Below are positions 1 to 8,575 of a stretch of 64,000 bases of DNA, one piece after another (within the stretch, counting starts at the first letter, position 1; every line of letters begins with the position of its first letter). Both the position numbers and the translations under genes were made by a program. Location: positions 29,806 through 93,805 of the forward strand of contig NZ_NFJZ01000012.1 in assembly GCF_002160135.1 (NCBI RefSeq), read 5' to 3'. The notes under the pieces are model-generated. The model saw only the letters and a list, made by a program, of their open reading frames with translations. It had not been told where the DNA came from and did not search any database. Origin of the DNA: Lachnoclostridium sp. An196 (GTDB lineage Bacteria > Bacillota > Clostridia > Lachnospirales > Lachnospiraceae).

Positions 1-113
1 GCGTACATATCGAAGGACAGGTCGTGGATAAGAACGCGAGAGTCACGAAGATGAAAGAGATCATCGCCGATCCGAAGACGCCGGGATATATCAGAAGAAA
101 CGATATGGTATAA
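1..113 (+). CDS. C-terminal end of an unidentified protein (cut by window edge)
   Basis: The reading frame that ends in TAA at 111-113 is open to the left edge and encodes the last 36 residues of a protein, finishing in a basic tail (residues GYIRRNDMV). The strong hairpin just downstream is consistent with this being the end of a real gene. The fragment is too short for me to name a family, so no function is assigned. Confidence 0.6.
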   Translation, partial: VHIEGQVVDKNARVTKMKEIIADPKTPGYIRRNDMV

Positions 114-136
114 AAATCATAGACAGAGCAAAAGTT

Positions 137-171
137 ACGCCGCCGGATGCAGATGCATCCGGCGGCGTTTT
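137..171 (+). terminator. Intrinsic terminator
   Basis: A perfect 14-bp GC-rich stem (137-150 with 155-168) closes an AGAT loop and is followed by TTTT. It sits 24 bp after the stop of the upstream partial gene and 45 bp before the end of the convergent aldo/keto reductase gene, so it may serve both strands, although the T-tract is better on the plus strand. Confidence 0.85.
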
Positions 172-215
172 CACGGCATATGCCGATTTTTAGCGGATAT
201 TATGCAGATCGGAAA

Positions 216-1337
216 TTAACTGAGCAGAGACTTGCAGATCTCTTCCAGATGATCCCGGATCTTAATATGCTGCGGACAGACTTCCTCACATTTACCGCAT
301 TTGATACATTCTGTGGCGGAAGCTTTGCTGTGTCCGCCGACCAGCCATGACTCCTGTCCTTTGGCGGTCTCTTTGTTCCCGTACAGGGTCAGCAGGTTCC
401 TTGCGGTGAAAGAACCGGAGATACCGATGTTCTGCGGACAGACTTTCGCGCAGTAATTACAGGTGGTGCACGGGATCAGGGGAATCGCTGCAAGGGCTTC
501 CTGCGCCTGTTTCAGCGTCTCCTTTTCTTTGTCGCTCAGACCGGAAAAGTCTTTCATGTAGGAAAGATTGTCCTCCATCTGCTCCACGCTGCTCATGCCG
601 GACAGAACGGTGATGATTCCTTCCAGGTCAGCGGCAAAACGGATGCCCCAGGATGCGGGAGAAGAATCCGGTTCAGCGGCTTTCAGAATATCCTCCACCG
701 GTTTCGGAGGCGTTGCCAGCATACCCCCTTTGACGGGTTCCATGATGATAACCGGTTTGCCGTGCTTTCTGGCCACTTCATAGCATGCTCTGGACTGGAT
801 GGCCGGATTTTCCCAGTCCGCGTAATTGATCTGGAGCTGAACGAACTCCATCTCCGGATGGGCAGTCAGAATCGCATCCAGTTCCTCCGGGGTAGAATGG
901 AAGGAAAATCCTGCGTGTTTGATCAGTCCTTCCTGCTTTTTCTCCTGAATCCAGCTCCACATGTCAAAATCGTCAAAGTATTTGGTCCTGGACTCGCCCA
1001 GATTATGCAGCAGATAAAAGTCGAAATATCCGGCGCCAGTCTTTTTCAGGGAAGTATCAAACTGTGCCATTGCCTCTTCTTTGGTTTTGCAGTTGATCCA
1101 TGCGGCGTTTTTTGTGGCGAGTTGGAAGCGGTCTCTGGGATAGCGCTCCACCAGAGCCTGACGGATCGCTTCTTCACTGCCTGCGTACGCCCATGCGGTG
1201 TCAAAATAAGTAAATCCTGCAGCCAGGAAAAGATCGACCATCTTCCTTACCTGTTCTACGTCGATCTGGCCGTCTTTCTGCGGCAGACGCATAAGGCCGA
1301 ATCCCAGTTTTTTGATGTCCTCTCCTAAGTATGACAT
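216..1337 (-). CDS. Aldo/keto reductase with C-terminal 2x[4Fe-4S] domain
   Basis: NAD(P)H-type carbonyl oxidoreductase of 373 residues. The AKR barrel shows the usual catalytic tetrad as Asp46, Tyr51 (in FDTAWAY), Lys76 (ATKN) and His111 (YLLHNLG). The C-terminal 90 residues form a bacterial ferredoxin-like module with Cys290/293/296/300 and Cys344/347/350/354, both ending in CP. This AKR-ferredoxin architecture is common in anaerobic Firmicutes and its substrate is generally unknown. The start is supported by an AAAGGAG site ahead of the ATG. It is the last gene of a minus-strand group with the kinase-like and MarR genes but has its own promoter. Confidence 0.93.
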   Translation of the reverse strand: MSYLGEDIKKLGFGLMRLPQKDGQIDVEQVRKMVDLFLAAGFTYFDTAWAYAGSEEAIRQALVERYPRDRFQLATKNAAWINCKTKEEAMAQFDTSLKKTGAGYFDFYLLHNLGESRTKYFDDFDMWSWIQEKKQEGLIKHAGFSFHSTPEELDAILTAHPEMEFVQLQINYADWENPAIQSRACYEVARKHGKPVIIMEPVKGGMLATPPKPVEDILKAAEPDSSPASWGIRFAADLEGIITVLSGMSSVEQMEDNLSYMKDFSGLSDKEKETLKQAQEALAAIPLIPCTTCNYCAKVCPQNIGISGSFTARNLLTLYGNKETAKGQESWLVGGHSKASATECIKCGKCEEVCPQHIKIRDHLEEICKSLLS

Positions 1338-1384
1338 AGTTGCAGTCTCCTTTCTTCCCGCCGGTCCAGCGGGCCTTTTTCCTT

Positions 1385-1413
1385 ATTGTAATGCTTTCCC
1401 GGATACCTGTCTA
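1385..1413 (-). promoter_or_regulatory. Sigma-70-type promoter for the aldo/keto reductase
   Basis: Read on the minus strand: -35 TAGACA (1408-1413), 17-bp spacer, -10 TACAAT (1385-1390), about 50 bp before the start codon. Confidence 0.5.
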
Positions 1414-1489
1414 ATGCCTAGTAAAAATGAAGGTTCATGCCTGCAGGTTATAGCCGTTTATTCCGGGCGCGCAGTGTATCCTGCATATG

Positions 1490-2089
1490 TTAGTCGACGC
1501 CCATGGCGCGCAGCAGGATCCGGGCGCATTCTTCTGAGGACAAGGTGGATGTGTTCAGCTCCATATCATAGTTGCTGCGGTCTTTCCAGTTTTTTTCTGT
1601 CCAGTATTTGAAATAATCACTTCGCTGGCGGTCTTTGCGTTCCAGCATCTTCTTTGCTTCCGCCTCTGTCACCGATTCGGTCCTCATGATCCGGTCAATT
1701 CGTTTGGCCTGATCGGAGGAATATATGTATACGCTGACTGCCTTGGAATCCTCCTTCAGGATTTCGGTGGAACACCTGCCCACAAATACAGCCGGGCCGG
1801 ATTTTGCCAGATCTTTAATGGCTTTCTGTACTTCGTAGTACAACTCGTAGATTTTAGACTGGTTCCCGCCCTGGTTATAGCTGGCGAAAAGAGCGATATT
1901 ATAGAGAAAACTGCCTGTATTTTTTTCATCGTATTCTTTCAGCAGGTCGAGAGAAATTCCTTTCTCTTTTGCCACCTTGACCATAAGATTTCCGTCATAG
2001 TAAGGAATTCCGGCCATCTCAGAGACCATTTTCCCGATCTCACGTCCACCGCTTCCAAATTCTCTTTCAATTGCCAATGATTTCGTCAT
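1490..2089 (-). CDS. Cytidylate kinase-like family protein
   Basis: 199-residue protein of the cytidylate-kinase-like family (P-loop NTPase fold). It opens with SLAIEREFGSGGREIGKM, the family's modified P-loop, and contains the GPAVFVGRCSTEIL strand-helix and the RTESVTEAEAKKMLERKDRQRSDY helical lid region typical of the group. Bona fide CMP kinase activity is not established for this family and should not be assumed. The ATG at 2089 is chosen over a longer upstream frame because it follows an AAAAAGGAGAG ribosome site. It overlaps the stop of the marR-type gene by 23 bp, implying one transcript and coupled translation. Confidence 0.85.
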   Translation of the reverse strand: MTKSLAIEREFGSGGREIGKMVSEMAGIPYYDGNLMVKVAKEKGISLDLLKEYDEKNTGSFLYNIALFASYNQGGNQSKIYELYYEVQKAIKDLAKSGPAVFVGRCSTEILKEDSKAVSVYIYSSDQAKRIDRIMRTESVTEAEAKKMLERKDRQRSDYFKYWTEKNWKDRSNYDMELNTSTLSSEECARILLRAMGVD

Positions 2090-2522
2090 GATATTCACTC
2101 TCCTTTTTTTGACTTCGGGTGACCGCGTCCCGGACAATGCGGATAAATTCTTCCGCATCCTCGGGGCCGAGCATTTCCAGAAACGCAGCCGTATGCTCGA
2201 TGCCTTCGCTGCTCTTTTCGTCGACGACAGTCCGTCCTTCCTCTGTGATGGAGACGAGTACGCGCCGCCGGTCGGAGGGATCCGCGCTGCGCAGTGCGTA
2301 GCCTTTCTTTTCCAGTGCGTTCAGGATCGCTGCGGTCCGGGAACTCCGGATGCCGAAGGCGCTCGTCAGTTCTCCGGCTGAGACGCTGTCGTTCTGAAGA
2401 CTCAGATAATGCAGCACTGCCTGCTCGCCGAAGGACATACCGCTTAGATTCCTGATCATAGGCATCTGATTCAGTTTTTTCATATAATAGAGAAAATCTT
2501 TCGCTTTTTCCCGATAATCCAT
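2067..2522 (-). CDS. MarR family transcriptional regulator
   Basis: 151-residue winged-helix regulator. Residues 30-100 hold the MarR core, including the recognition region (SAGELTSAFGIRSSRTAAIL) and the wing with the DPSDRRRVLVSITEEG signature. N- and C-terminal helices would form the dimer interface. It overlaps the kinase-like gene downstream and is preceded by a near-perfect promoter with a palindrome right after the -10, so autorepression of the two-gene operon is likely. The ligand is unknown. Confidence 0.93.
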   Translation of the reverse strand: MDYREKAKDFLYYMKKLNQMPMIRNLSGMSFGEQAVLHYLSLQNDSVSAGELTSAFGIRSSRTAAILNALEKKGYALRSADPSDRRRVLVSITEEGRTVVDEKSSEGIEHTAAFLEMLGPEDAEEFIRIVRDAVTRSQKKESEYHDEIIGN

Positions 2523-2535
2523 ATCGCACCCGCTT

Positions 2536-2583
2536 TATCTCATGCTATGAGATATTTATATCATGGCTACACGTGAATGTCAA
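2536..2583 (-). promoter_or_regulatory. Promoter plus MarR-type operator palindrome
   Basis: Minus strand: -35 TTGACA (2578-2583), 17-bp spacer, -10 TATAAA (2555-2560). Directly abutting the -10 on its downstream side is the palindrome TATCTCATGCTATGAGATA (2536-2554; two 8-bp perfect arms around 3 bp). The position over the transcription start and the size fit a MarR dimer site, presumably for the adjacent regulator. Confidence 0.75.
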
Positions 2584-2599
2584 TATGGGGGATCAGGCG

Positions 2600-3163
2600 T
2601 CAATGAGGCATATGCTCCAGGAAACATCCCTTTTCGTGGGAATATATTATGCCCACCGCCTGCAGATAGGCATAGATGATCGTAGTTCCGACGAATTTCA
2701 TTCCTCTTTTTTTCAGATCTGCGGAGATCGCGTCCGACAGATCGGAACGGGTTTTCCCTGTTTCATAAATGGTCTTTCCGTCGGTCCATTTCCAGAGATA
2801 ATTGGAAAAACTCTGGTACTCTTTCTGAATATCCTGGAAGATACGCGCATTGTTTACTGCCGCTTCAATTTTCCGGCGGTTGCGTACGATACCCGGGTCC
2901 TGGCAGAGCGCATTTATCTTTTCTTCTCCGTATCTGCAGACTTTTTCCAGATCGAAATCATCGAATGCAGCCCGGAAACGTTCCCTTTTATTGAGAATGC
3001 ATTCCCAGGACAGTCCGGCCTGGAAAGACTCCAGGATCAGCATTTCAAACAAATGCTGGTCGTCATGTACCGGAACGCCCCACTCTTCATCGTGATAGCG
3101 GATGTACCGTTCGTTTTTCGGATTGGCCCAGAAGCACCTGGTTTTCTGGTCTGTCCATTCCAT
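2600..3163 (-). CDS. tag: DNA-3-methyladenine glycosylase I
   Basis: 187 residues, full length for Tag. It excises 3-methyladenine from alkylated DNA. The four zinc ligands of the family are present: Cys10, His24 (in YHDEEWG), His176 and Cys180 (YSHEKGC). Glu45 and Trp53 in LILESFQAGLSW form the base-recognition pocket. It lies 32 bp downstream of the alkylguanine methyltransferase gene on the same strand, making a compact alkylation-repair pair. Confidence 0.95.
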   Translation of the reverse strand: MEWTDQKTRCFWANPKNERYIRYHDEEWGVPVHDDQHLFEMLILESFQAGLSWECILNKRERFRAAFDDFDLEKVCRYGEEKINALCQDPGIVRNRRKIEAAVNNARIFQDIQKEYQSFSNYLWKWTDGKTIYETGKTRSDLSDAISADLKKRGMKFVGTTIIYAYLQAVGIIYSHEKGCFLEHMPH

Positions 3164-3195
3164 AGTAAAAACTCCTTTCTGCTTTGCCGCCGCGG

Positions 3196-3735
3196 TCAGG
3201 GAGCAGAGCTGCTTTTCGGAACGTAGAGTCCGGAAAGATCTGCCCCTTCCAGTTTCAGAAGGTGGATCTTGAGATCAATGCCGCCGGCATATCCGGTCAG
3301 ACTGCCGTCGGATCCTATAACCCGGTGGCAGGGAATGATGATGCTGATGGGATTGTGGGCGACTGCCCCGCCCACCGCCTGGGCCGACATGGTACTGCGA
3401 TTCAACTGTTTCGCCGCTTCCCGGGCGAGTGTGCCGTATGTAGTCATTTCTCCGTAGGGAATCCGGCAGAGCAGCTTCCAGATCTCCTGACGAAATGGAC
3501 TCCCGGAAGGACGCAGCGGGAGTTCTCCGATATCCGGTTTTTTGCCGGAAAAATACCGTTTCAGCCAGCCGCGGGCAGACTGGAAGACCGCAAGATCTCC
3601 GTTTTCTTCTGCTGCATCCCGGAGTGTGGACAGAAAATATTTCTGGCCTTCGATCCACAGCCCGGTCAGCGCTTCGCCATCAGAGGCCAGAGTCAGCATT
3701 CCGACGGGAGACGGACAGGTGGTAATATAGTTCAT
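3196..3735 (-). CDS. ogt: Methylated-DNA--protein-cysteine S-methyltransferase
   Basis: 179-residue O6-alkylguanine-DNA alkyltransferase. The acceptor cysteine is Cys136 in the invariant PCHRV motif, preceded by the helix-turn-helix segment with the arginine finger region (STMSAQAVGGAVAHNP) and followed by the GYAGG...K..LL.LEG tail. The protein transfers the alkyl group to itself in a suicide reaction. An AAGGGA ribosome site precedes the ATG. Transcribed with tag downstream; a near-LexA box lies in the leader (see findings). Confidence 0.94.
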   Translation of the reverse strand: MNYITTCPSPVGMLTLASDGEALTGLWIEGQKYFLSTLRDAAEENGDLAVFQSARGWLKRYFSGKKPDIGELPLRPSGSPFRQEIWKLLCRIPYGEMTTYGTLAREAAKQLNRSTMSAQAVGGAVAHNPISIIIPCHRVIGSDGSLTGYAGGIDLKIHLLKLEGADLSGLYVPKSSSAP

Positions 3736-3889
3736 ATTGATATCCCTTCTTCGGCGTTCTGCGGTAAAACAGAACGGTTGTTTGTGATTTATTTTACCAC
3801 ACAGAGACCGGCATGGGAACTGTTTGACAGAAATACGAAAAGGGCGATTTCCGGAAGAAAATATTCTTTCCCTTTTATCCGTTCTCTAT

Positions 3890-3895
3890 TATAAT
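3890..3895 (+). promoter_or_regulatory. -10 element upstream of carB
   Basis: A consensus TATAAT at 3890-3895 lies 38 bp before the carB start; the -35 region is weak (TTTCCC at 17-bp spacing). The hexamer overlaps the first in-frame ATG of the long carB reading frame (3894), which argues that translation starts at the later ATG (3933). Confidence 0.5.
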
Positions 3896-3932
3896 GGCAA
3901 TAGAGAGATTAATACCATATCAGGAGGGAACT

Positions 3933-6900
3933 ATGCCAAAGAGAACAGATATTCACAAAGTACTGATCATAGGATCCGGACCGATCATCATCGGACAGGC
4001 CTGTGAGTTTGACTATTCCGGCACTCAGGCGTGCAAGGCGCTGCGGAAACTGGGATATGAAATTGTACTGGTTAATTCCAATCCGGCCACGATCATGACG
4101 GATCCAGAGACAGCGGATGTGACCTATATAGAGCCGTTGAATGTGGAACGGCTGGAACAGATCATTGCCAAAGAACGCCCGGACGCGCTGCTGCCGAATC
4201 TGGGAGGACAGTCCGGACTGAACCTGTGCGCAGAACTGGCGAAGGCAGGCATCCTGGAAAAATATCAGGTACAGGTGATCGGGGTCCAGGTGGACGCCAT
4301 CGAGCGGGGCGAGGACCGGATCGAGTTTAAGAATTCCATGAATGCGCTGGGGGTCGAGATGGCGAGAAGCGAAGTGGCGTACAGTGTGGACGAAGCGCTT
4401 GCCATCGCTGAGAAACTGGGCTATCCGGTGGTGCTGCGTCCGGCCTATACCATGGGCGGCGCCGGCGGCGGACTGGTGTACAACCGGGAAGAACTGAAGA
4501 CGGTCTGCGCCAGAGGCCTGCAGGCCAGTCTGGTGGGACAGGTGCTTGTGGAAGAATCGATCCTTGGCTGGGAAGAACTGGAACTGGAGATCGTCCGTGA
4601 TGCGGACAACAATATGATCACGGTCTGCTTTATTGAGAACATTGATCCCATGGGCGTCCATACAGGAGATTCGTTCTGCTCCGCACCTATGCTGACCATT
4701 TCAGAGGAAGTCCAGAAGCGTCTGCAGGAGCAGGCATACAAGATTGTGGAATCGGTGCAGGTGATCGGAGGAACGAACGTACAGTTCGCTCACGACCCGG
4801 TCAGCGACCGGATTGTGGTGATCGAGATCAATCCGCGTACTTCACGTTCTTCCGCCCTGGCTTCAAAGGCAACGGGATTCCCTATCGCGCTGGTATCGGC
4901 GATGCTGGCGGCAGGGCTGACGCTGAAAGACATCCCCTGCGGAAAATACGGCACACTGGACAAATATGTGCCGGACGGCGACTATGTGGTGATCAAATTT
5001 GCCCGCTGGGCATTTGAAAAATTTAAAGGCGTGGAAGACAAGCTGGGAACACAGATGCGCGCGGTCGGCGAAGTCATGAGTATCGGAAAAACATATAAGG
5101 AAGCATTCCAGAAAGCGGTGCGAAGTCTGGAAACGGGACGCTACGGTCTGGGCTATGCCAGGAATTATCATGAAATGACGAAGGAGGATCTGCTGCGTCT
5201 TCTGATCACGCCGTGCAGCGACCGTCATTTTATCATGTACGAGGCGCTGCGCAAGGGGGCGTCGGTGGAAGAGATCCATCAGCTGACCAAGGTAAAAGTC
5301 TGGTTCATCCAGCAGATGAAAGAACTGGTAGAAGAGGAGGAAGCGCTGCTTAAATACAAAGGCGGACTTCCCACGGACGAGATGCTTACGGCAGCCAAAA
5401 AGGACGGATTTTCGGATAAATATCTGAGCCGGATTCTGGAGATCCCGGAGGACCGGGTACGGGAGCGCCGCATCGCCATCGGAGTGGAAGAAAACTGGGA
5501 AGGCGTCCATGTGAGCGGGACGCCGGACAGTGCATATTATTATTCCACTTACAACGGAACGGACAAAAATCCGATCCGCACCGACAAGCCGAAAGTCATG
5601 ATTCTGGGCGGAGGCCCCAACCGGATCGGGCAGGGCATCGAGTTCGACTACTGCTGTGTTCATGCAGCGCTGTCCCTGAAAAAGCTGGGATTTGAGACGA
5701 TCATCGTGAACTGCAATCCGGAGACGGTATCCACCGATTATGATACTTCGGACAAACTGTATTTTGAGCCGCTGACACTGGAAGACGTGCTGAGCATTTA
5801 TAAGAAAGAGAAGCCTGTGGGTGTGATCGCACAGTTCGGAGGGCAGACCCCGCTGAACCTGGCTTCGGAACTGGAGAAAAATGGCGTCAAGATTCTGGGA
5901 ACGCCGCCCGCCGTCATTGATCTTGCGGAGGACCGGGATCTGTTCCGGGAGATGATGGAAAAGCTGGAGATCCCCATGCCCGAATCCGGCATGGCGACGA
6001 CGGTGGACGAAGCGCTGGCGATCGCCAGAAGAATCGGATATCCGGTGATGGTGCGTCCTTCTTACGTATTGGGCGGACGCGGCATGGAAGTGGTCTATGA
6101 TGATGAAAGCATGACAGAATACATGAAGGCGGCCGTGGGCGTGACGCCGGACCGTCCGATCCTGATCGACCGATTCCTGAACCATGCGCTGGAGTGCGAG
6201 GCGGATGCCATCAGCGACGGCACGCATGCGTTCGTCCCGGCCGTGATGGAACATATCGAGCTGGCAGGGATCCATTCGGGAGATTCCGCGTGCATCATTC
6301 CTTCGGTGCATATTTCCGCAGAAAATGTGGAGACGATCAAAGAATACACGAGGAAGATCGCTGAGGAAATGCATGTCAGAGGCCTCATGAACATGCAGTA
6401 CGCGATTGAGAACGGAAAAGTGTACGTGCTGGAAGCCAATCCCAGGGCGTCCCGTACGGTTCCGCTGGTTTCCAAAGTCTGCAACATCCGCATGGTGCCG
6501 CTGGCAGTAGATATTATTACATCGGAGCTGACCGGAAGACCATCGCCGGTACCGGGGCTGAAAGAGCAGGATATTCCATATTATGGCGTAAAGGAAGCCG
6601 TATTCCCATTTAATATGTTCCCGGAGGTGGATCCGATCCTGGGACCGGAAATGCGTTCCACCGGAGAAGTCCTGGGACTTTCGCCGTACTACGGGGAAGC
6701 GTTTTTCAAGGCTCAGGAGGCGACTCAGACGAAACTGCCGCTTGGCGGGACTGTGCTGATATCGGTGAACCGCAGAGACAAAGCGGAAGTGGTGGAGATC
6801 GCCAGAGGATTTGCGGACTGCGGGTTCCGGATTGTGTCTACGGGAGAGACCTGCAGACTGATCCAGGAGGCGGGAATCCCGGCGGAGCGGGTAAACAAGC

Positions 6901-7160
6901 TGTATGAAGGACGTCCGAATATCCTGGATATGATTACCAACGGTCAGATCGACCTGATCGTCAACTCGCCGTCCGGAAAAGAAAGCGTCCACGACGACAG
7001 CTATCTGCGGAAAGCGGCGATTAAAGCGAAGATCCCGTACATGACCACGATCGCGGCGGCACGCGCCACATTCAAAGGAATTCATTACGTACAGCAGCAC
7101 GGCAACGGAGAAGTAAAATCCCTGCAGCAGCTGCACAGCGAAATTCGGGTGAAAGAATGA
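3933..7160 (+). CDS. carB: Carbamoyl-phosphate synthase, large subunit
   Basis: 1075 residues, full length. CarB makes carbamoyl phosphate from bicarbonate, ATP and ammonia (delivered by CarA from glutamine). The two homologous ATP-grasp halves are evident: KVLIIGSGPIIIGQACEFDYSG at the N-terminus and KVMILGGGPNRIGQGIEFDYCC in the second half, each followed by a NPET/NPAT segment and a glycine-rich ATP-binding loop. A C-terminal MGS-type allosteric domain begins near residue 935 (LPLGGTVLISV). The start follows CAGGAGGGA. No carA is adjacent, which is unusual, since the subunits are normally encoded together; a carA elsewhere in the genome is presumed. Confidence 0.96.
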   Translation: MPKRTDIHKVLIIGSGPIIIGQACEFDYSGTQACKALRKLGYEIVLVNSNPATIMTDPETADVTYIEPLNVERLEQIIAKERPDALLPNLGGQSGLNLCAELAKAGILEKYQVQVIGVQVDAIERGEDRIEFKNSMNALGVEMARSEVAYSVDEALAIAEKLGYPVVLRPAYTMGGAGGGLVYNREELKTVCARGLQASLVGQVLVEESILGWEELELEIVRDADNNMITVCFIENIDPMGVHTGDSFCSAPMLTISEEVQKRLQEQAYKIVESVQVIGGTNVQFAHDPVSDRIVVIEINPRTSRSSALASKATGFPIALVSAMLAAGLTLKDIPCGKYGTLDKYVPDGDYVVIKFARWAFEKFKGVEDKLGTQMRAVGEVMSIGKTYKEAFQKAVRSLETGRYGLGYARNYHEMTKEDLLRLLITPCSDRHFIMYEALRKGASVEEIHQLTKVKVWFIQQMKELVEEEEALLKYKGGLPTDEMLTAAKKDGFSDKYLSRILEIPEDRVRERRIAIGVEENWEGVHVSGTPDSAYYYSTYNGTDKNPIRTDKPKVMILGGGPNRIGQGIEFDYCCVHAALSLKKLGFETIIVNCNPETVSTDYDTSDKLYFEPLTLEDVLSIYKKEKPVGVIAQFGGQTPLNLASELEKNGVKILGTPPAVIDLAEDRDLFREMMEKLEIPMPESGMATTVDEALAIARRIGYPVMVRPSYVLGGRGMEVVYDDESMTEYMKAAVGVTPDRPILIDRFLNHALECEADAISDGTHAFVPAVMEHIELAGIHSGDSACIIPSVHISAENVETIKEYTRKIAEEMHVRGLMNMQYAIENGKVYVLEANPRASRTVPLVSKVCNIRMVPLAVDIITSELTGRPSPVPGLKEQDIPYYGVKEAVFPFNMFPEVDPILGPEMRSTGEVLGLSPYYGEAFFKAQEATQTKLPLGGTVLISVNRRDKAEVVEIARGFADCGFRIVSTGETCRLIQEAGIPAERVNKLYEGRPNILDMITNGQIDLIVNSPSGKESVHDDSYLRKAAIKAKIPYMTTIAAARATFKGIHYVQQHGNGEVKSLQQLHSEIRVKE

Positions 7161-7615
7161 TTGTGGATATAGAAAAAAGGAGAAAAAGAGTTTACCATTT
7201 TTCCGCAGAAGATAAATGGGATCTCATTCCTGGTTCTTCAAAGATTGCAAATATACCGGAAGATTCTATATTGGCATACGGAAAATTAAGAAGCCTTTTC
7301 GGAGAACCAGTATATGAGACGAAAAACATGGAGGACCAGTATCTTTATAGTCTCCGGGGACAAGACGAAAAGGGACAAGAGGTTTTTATTTATGCGTATA
7401 GCGGACCAAGTGGCCCAGCTATAGGCGGATTAAATGACCGGGACAGCCTGGAAGCGGCAGAGCAGTTAATTGAATTAATTAAAAATGCAGCACCTGCAGA
7501 TTATGATTATACTGGCTATTATACAGATTTTTTTCTGAAGATACATGAAGGAATTAAAGACGGAATACCGTTTTGTAAAGAAACGCCAGTGGATCCGAAA
7601 GAGATAGAATTCTGA
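7157..7615 (+). CDS. Hypothetical protein coupled to carB
   Basis: 152 residues, not recognised. Its ATG overlaps the carB stop (ATGA), so it is probably translated by termination-reinitiation. The sequence is soluble-looking, without a signal peptide or membrane segment, with a basic start (EKRRKRVYHF) and an acidic C-terminal half rich in Tyr and Asp. Codon use is AT-richer than carB, suggesting later arrival. Size and composition would fit an immunity-type or small accessory protein, but nothing in the sequence proves that. Confidence 0.7.
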   Translation: MIVDIEKRRKRVYHFSAEDKWDLIPGSSKIANIPEDSILAYGKLRSLFGEPVYETKNMEDQYLYSLRGQDEKGQEVFIYAYSGPSGPAIGGLNDRDSLEAAEQLIELIKNAAPADYDYTGYYTDFFLKIHEGIKDGIPFCKETPVDPKEIEF

Positions 7616-7633
7616 ATTGTTGGTGAGAAAATT

Positions 7634-7668
7634 GCTGCCCGGCAGGCGGAAATGGCCTGCCGGGCAGC
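7634..7668 (+). terminator. Hairpin after the carB transcript
   Basis: Perfect 14-bp GC-rich arms (7634-7647 and 7655-7668) around a 7-nt loop, 18 bp after the stop of the preceding gene. The following ATTCTCGATT is a poor U-tract, so termination may be partial. Confidence 0.6.
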
Positions 7669-7689
7669 ATTCTCGATTCAAGATAAAAA

Positions 7690-7730
7690 CGTGTAGCATT
7701 TAACTGGATTTACGCAGTAAATGCTACACG
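7690..7730. repeat. 13-bp inverted repeat in the carB/HTH intergenic region
   Basis: CGTGTAGCATTTA (7690-7702) and its exact complement TAAATGCTACACG (7718-7730) flank 15 bp. It lies between the carB-transcript hairpin and the promoter of the HTH gene. There is no T-run directly after it, so an operator or the scar of a mobile element edge is as likely as a terminator. Confidence 0.6.
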
Positions 7731-7800
7731 TCGCTTTCAATAATAGCATTTTCAGCTGTTTTTTCAAAGGTGATTTTACGCAAAAATGTTCATAAAATTG

Positions 7801-7830
7801 TTGATTAAATGAACATAAACGGGATATAAT
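7801..7830 (+). promoter_or_regulatory. Promoter of the coiled-coil/HTH gene
   Basis: TTGATT (7801-7806), 18-bp spacer, TATAAT (7825-7830). The -10 overlaps an in-frame ATG (7829), so that ATG cannot be the translation start of this transcript. Confidence 0.65.
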
Positions 7831-7858
7831 GGGAAAAAAGGTAAAAGGAGAGGACACC

Positions 7859-8575
7859 TTGACGCAGAAAGAAATGGAACAGCAAAAGGAAATAGAGCGT
7901 CTTCAAAATAAAATCCGTTCCTTGTTAGACGCATATGAACGTGTTTCTCTGGAGTTGGAGCAGTTAAAGACAGAACAAAAACCACAGAAGCAAAAGGGAC
8001 GTCCTCCTGTAAAGAGAGAAGTAAAAGAAAGGATTCTGGCGCGATATCGTAAAAGGGATACCATGCGTGTAATCTCAAAAGAGGAAGGGATTGCGTTGAG
8101 CACGGTGCAAAAAATCATAAAAGAAGCATCGGAACAGTCACGCATCGTATATGTTTATGCGGATAAAGAGATTCCCACAACGATTATCGATGCCAGCGCT
8201 CTGACACAAAGAGTAGAGATTGAGAATCTGACAGATGATATGCTCAGCAGAGCATTTGGTATCCAGGAACATCCGAGCTGGGAAGATTATGAAACATTTC
8301 TGGAGACACGTTGTATGCCCCGGACAAGGTATGGAATTAAAGCGGAATTGCACAGGATGGGAATTGACAGTTATGATCCGTTTCAGATTTTGGAAAAGAC
8401 GGCGGGAAGGGTTTGTGGTGATCATCAATATCTGATTCGGATGGGGAAAGACTGGATATTGCGATATGATCAGGTGAGGAAAGGATCCAGGAAAGGGACG
8501 GACAGGAGGAAAAAGCTGCTGACGTTTATGGCGGAAACAGAAAGGGAGTGGAAGCTGGATGAAAGTAAATATTGA
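7859..8575 (+). CDS. Coiled-coil and helix-turn-helix protein of unknown function
   Basis: About 238 residues. I place the start at TTG 7859, 7 bp after an AAAGGAGAGG site, because the upstream ATG lies inside the -10 box. The N-terminus is a heptad-like coiled coil (about residues 1-40), then a basic GRPPVKREVKERI segment and a resolvase-type HTH (ISKEEGIALSTVQKIIKEA, about residues 70-90). The rest is mixed alpha/beta with no catalytic motif I recognise, and a basic C-terminus. It probably binds DNA. The stop overlaps a decayed second gene, suggesting it was once the first gene of a two-gene accessory operon inserted between carB and gltX. Confidence 0.65.
   Translation: MTQKEMEQQKEIERLQNKIRSLLDAYERVSLELEQLKTEQKPQKQKGRPPVKREVKERILARYRKRDTMRVISKEEGIALSTVQKIIKEASEQSRIVYVYADKEIPTTIIDASALTQRVEIENLTDDMLSRAFGIQEHPSWEDYETFLETRCMPRTRYGIKAELHRMGIDSYDPFQILEKTAGRVCGDHQYLIRMGKDWILRYDQVRKGSRKGTDRRKKLLTFMAETEREWKLDESKY

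Noticed and set aside
1357..1379. CCCGC...GCGGG hairpin with T-run as terminator
   Set aside because: On the plus strand no gene ends there; on the minus strand it is in the 5' leader without a T-run.
4863..7136. 757-residue antisense open frame within carB
   Set aside because: Antisense frame of a well-conserved GC-rich gene; composition is His/Arg-rich without family motifs, no ribosome site.
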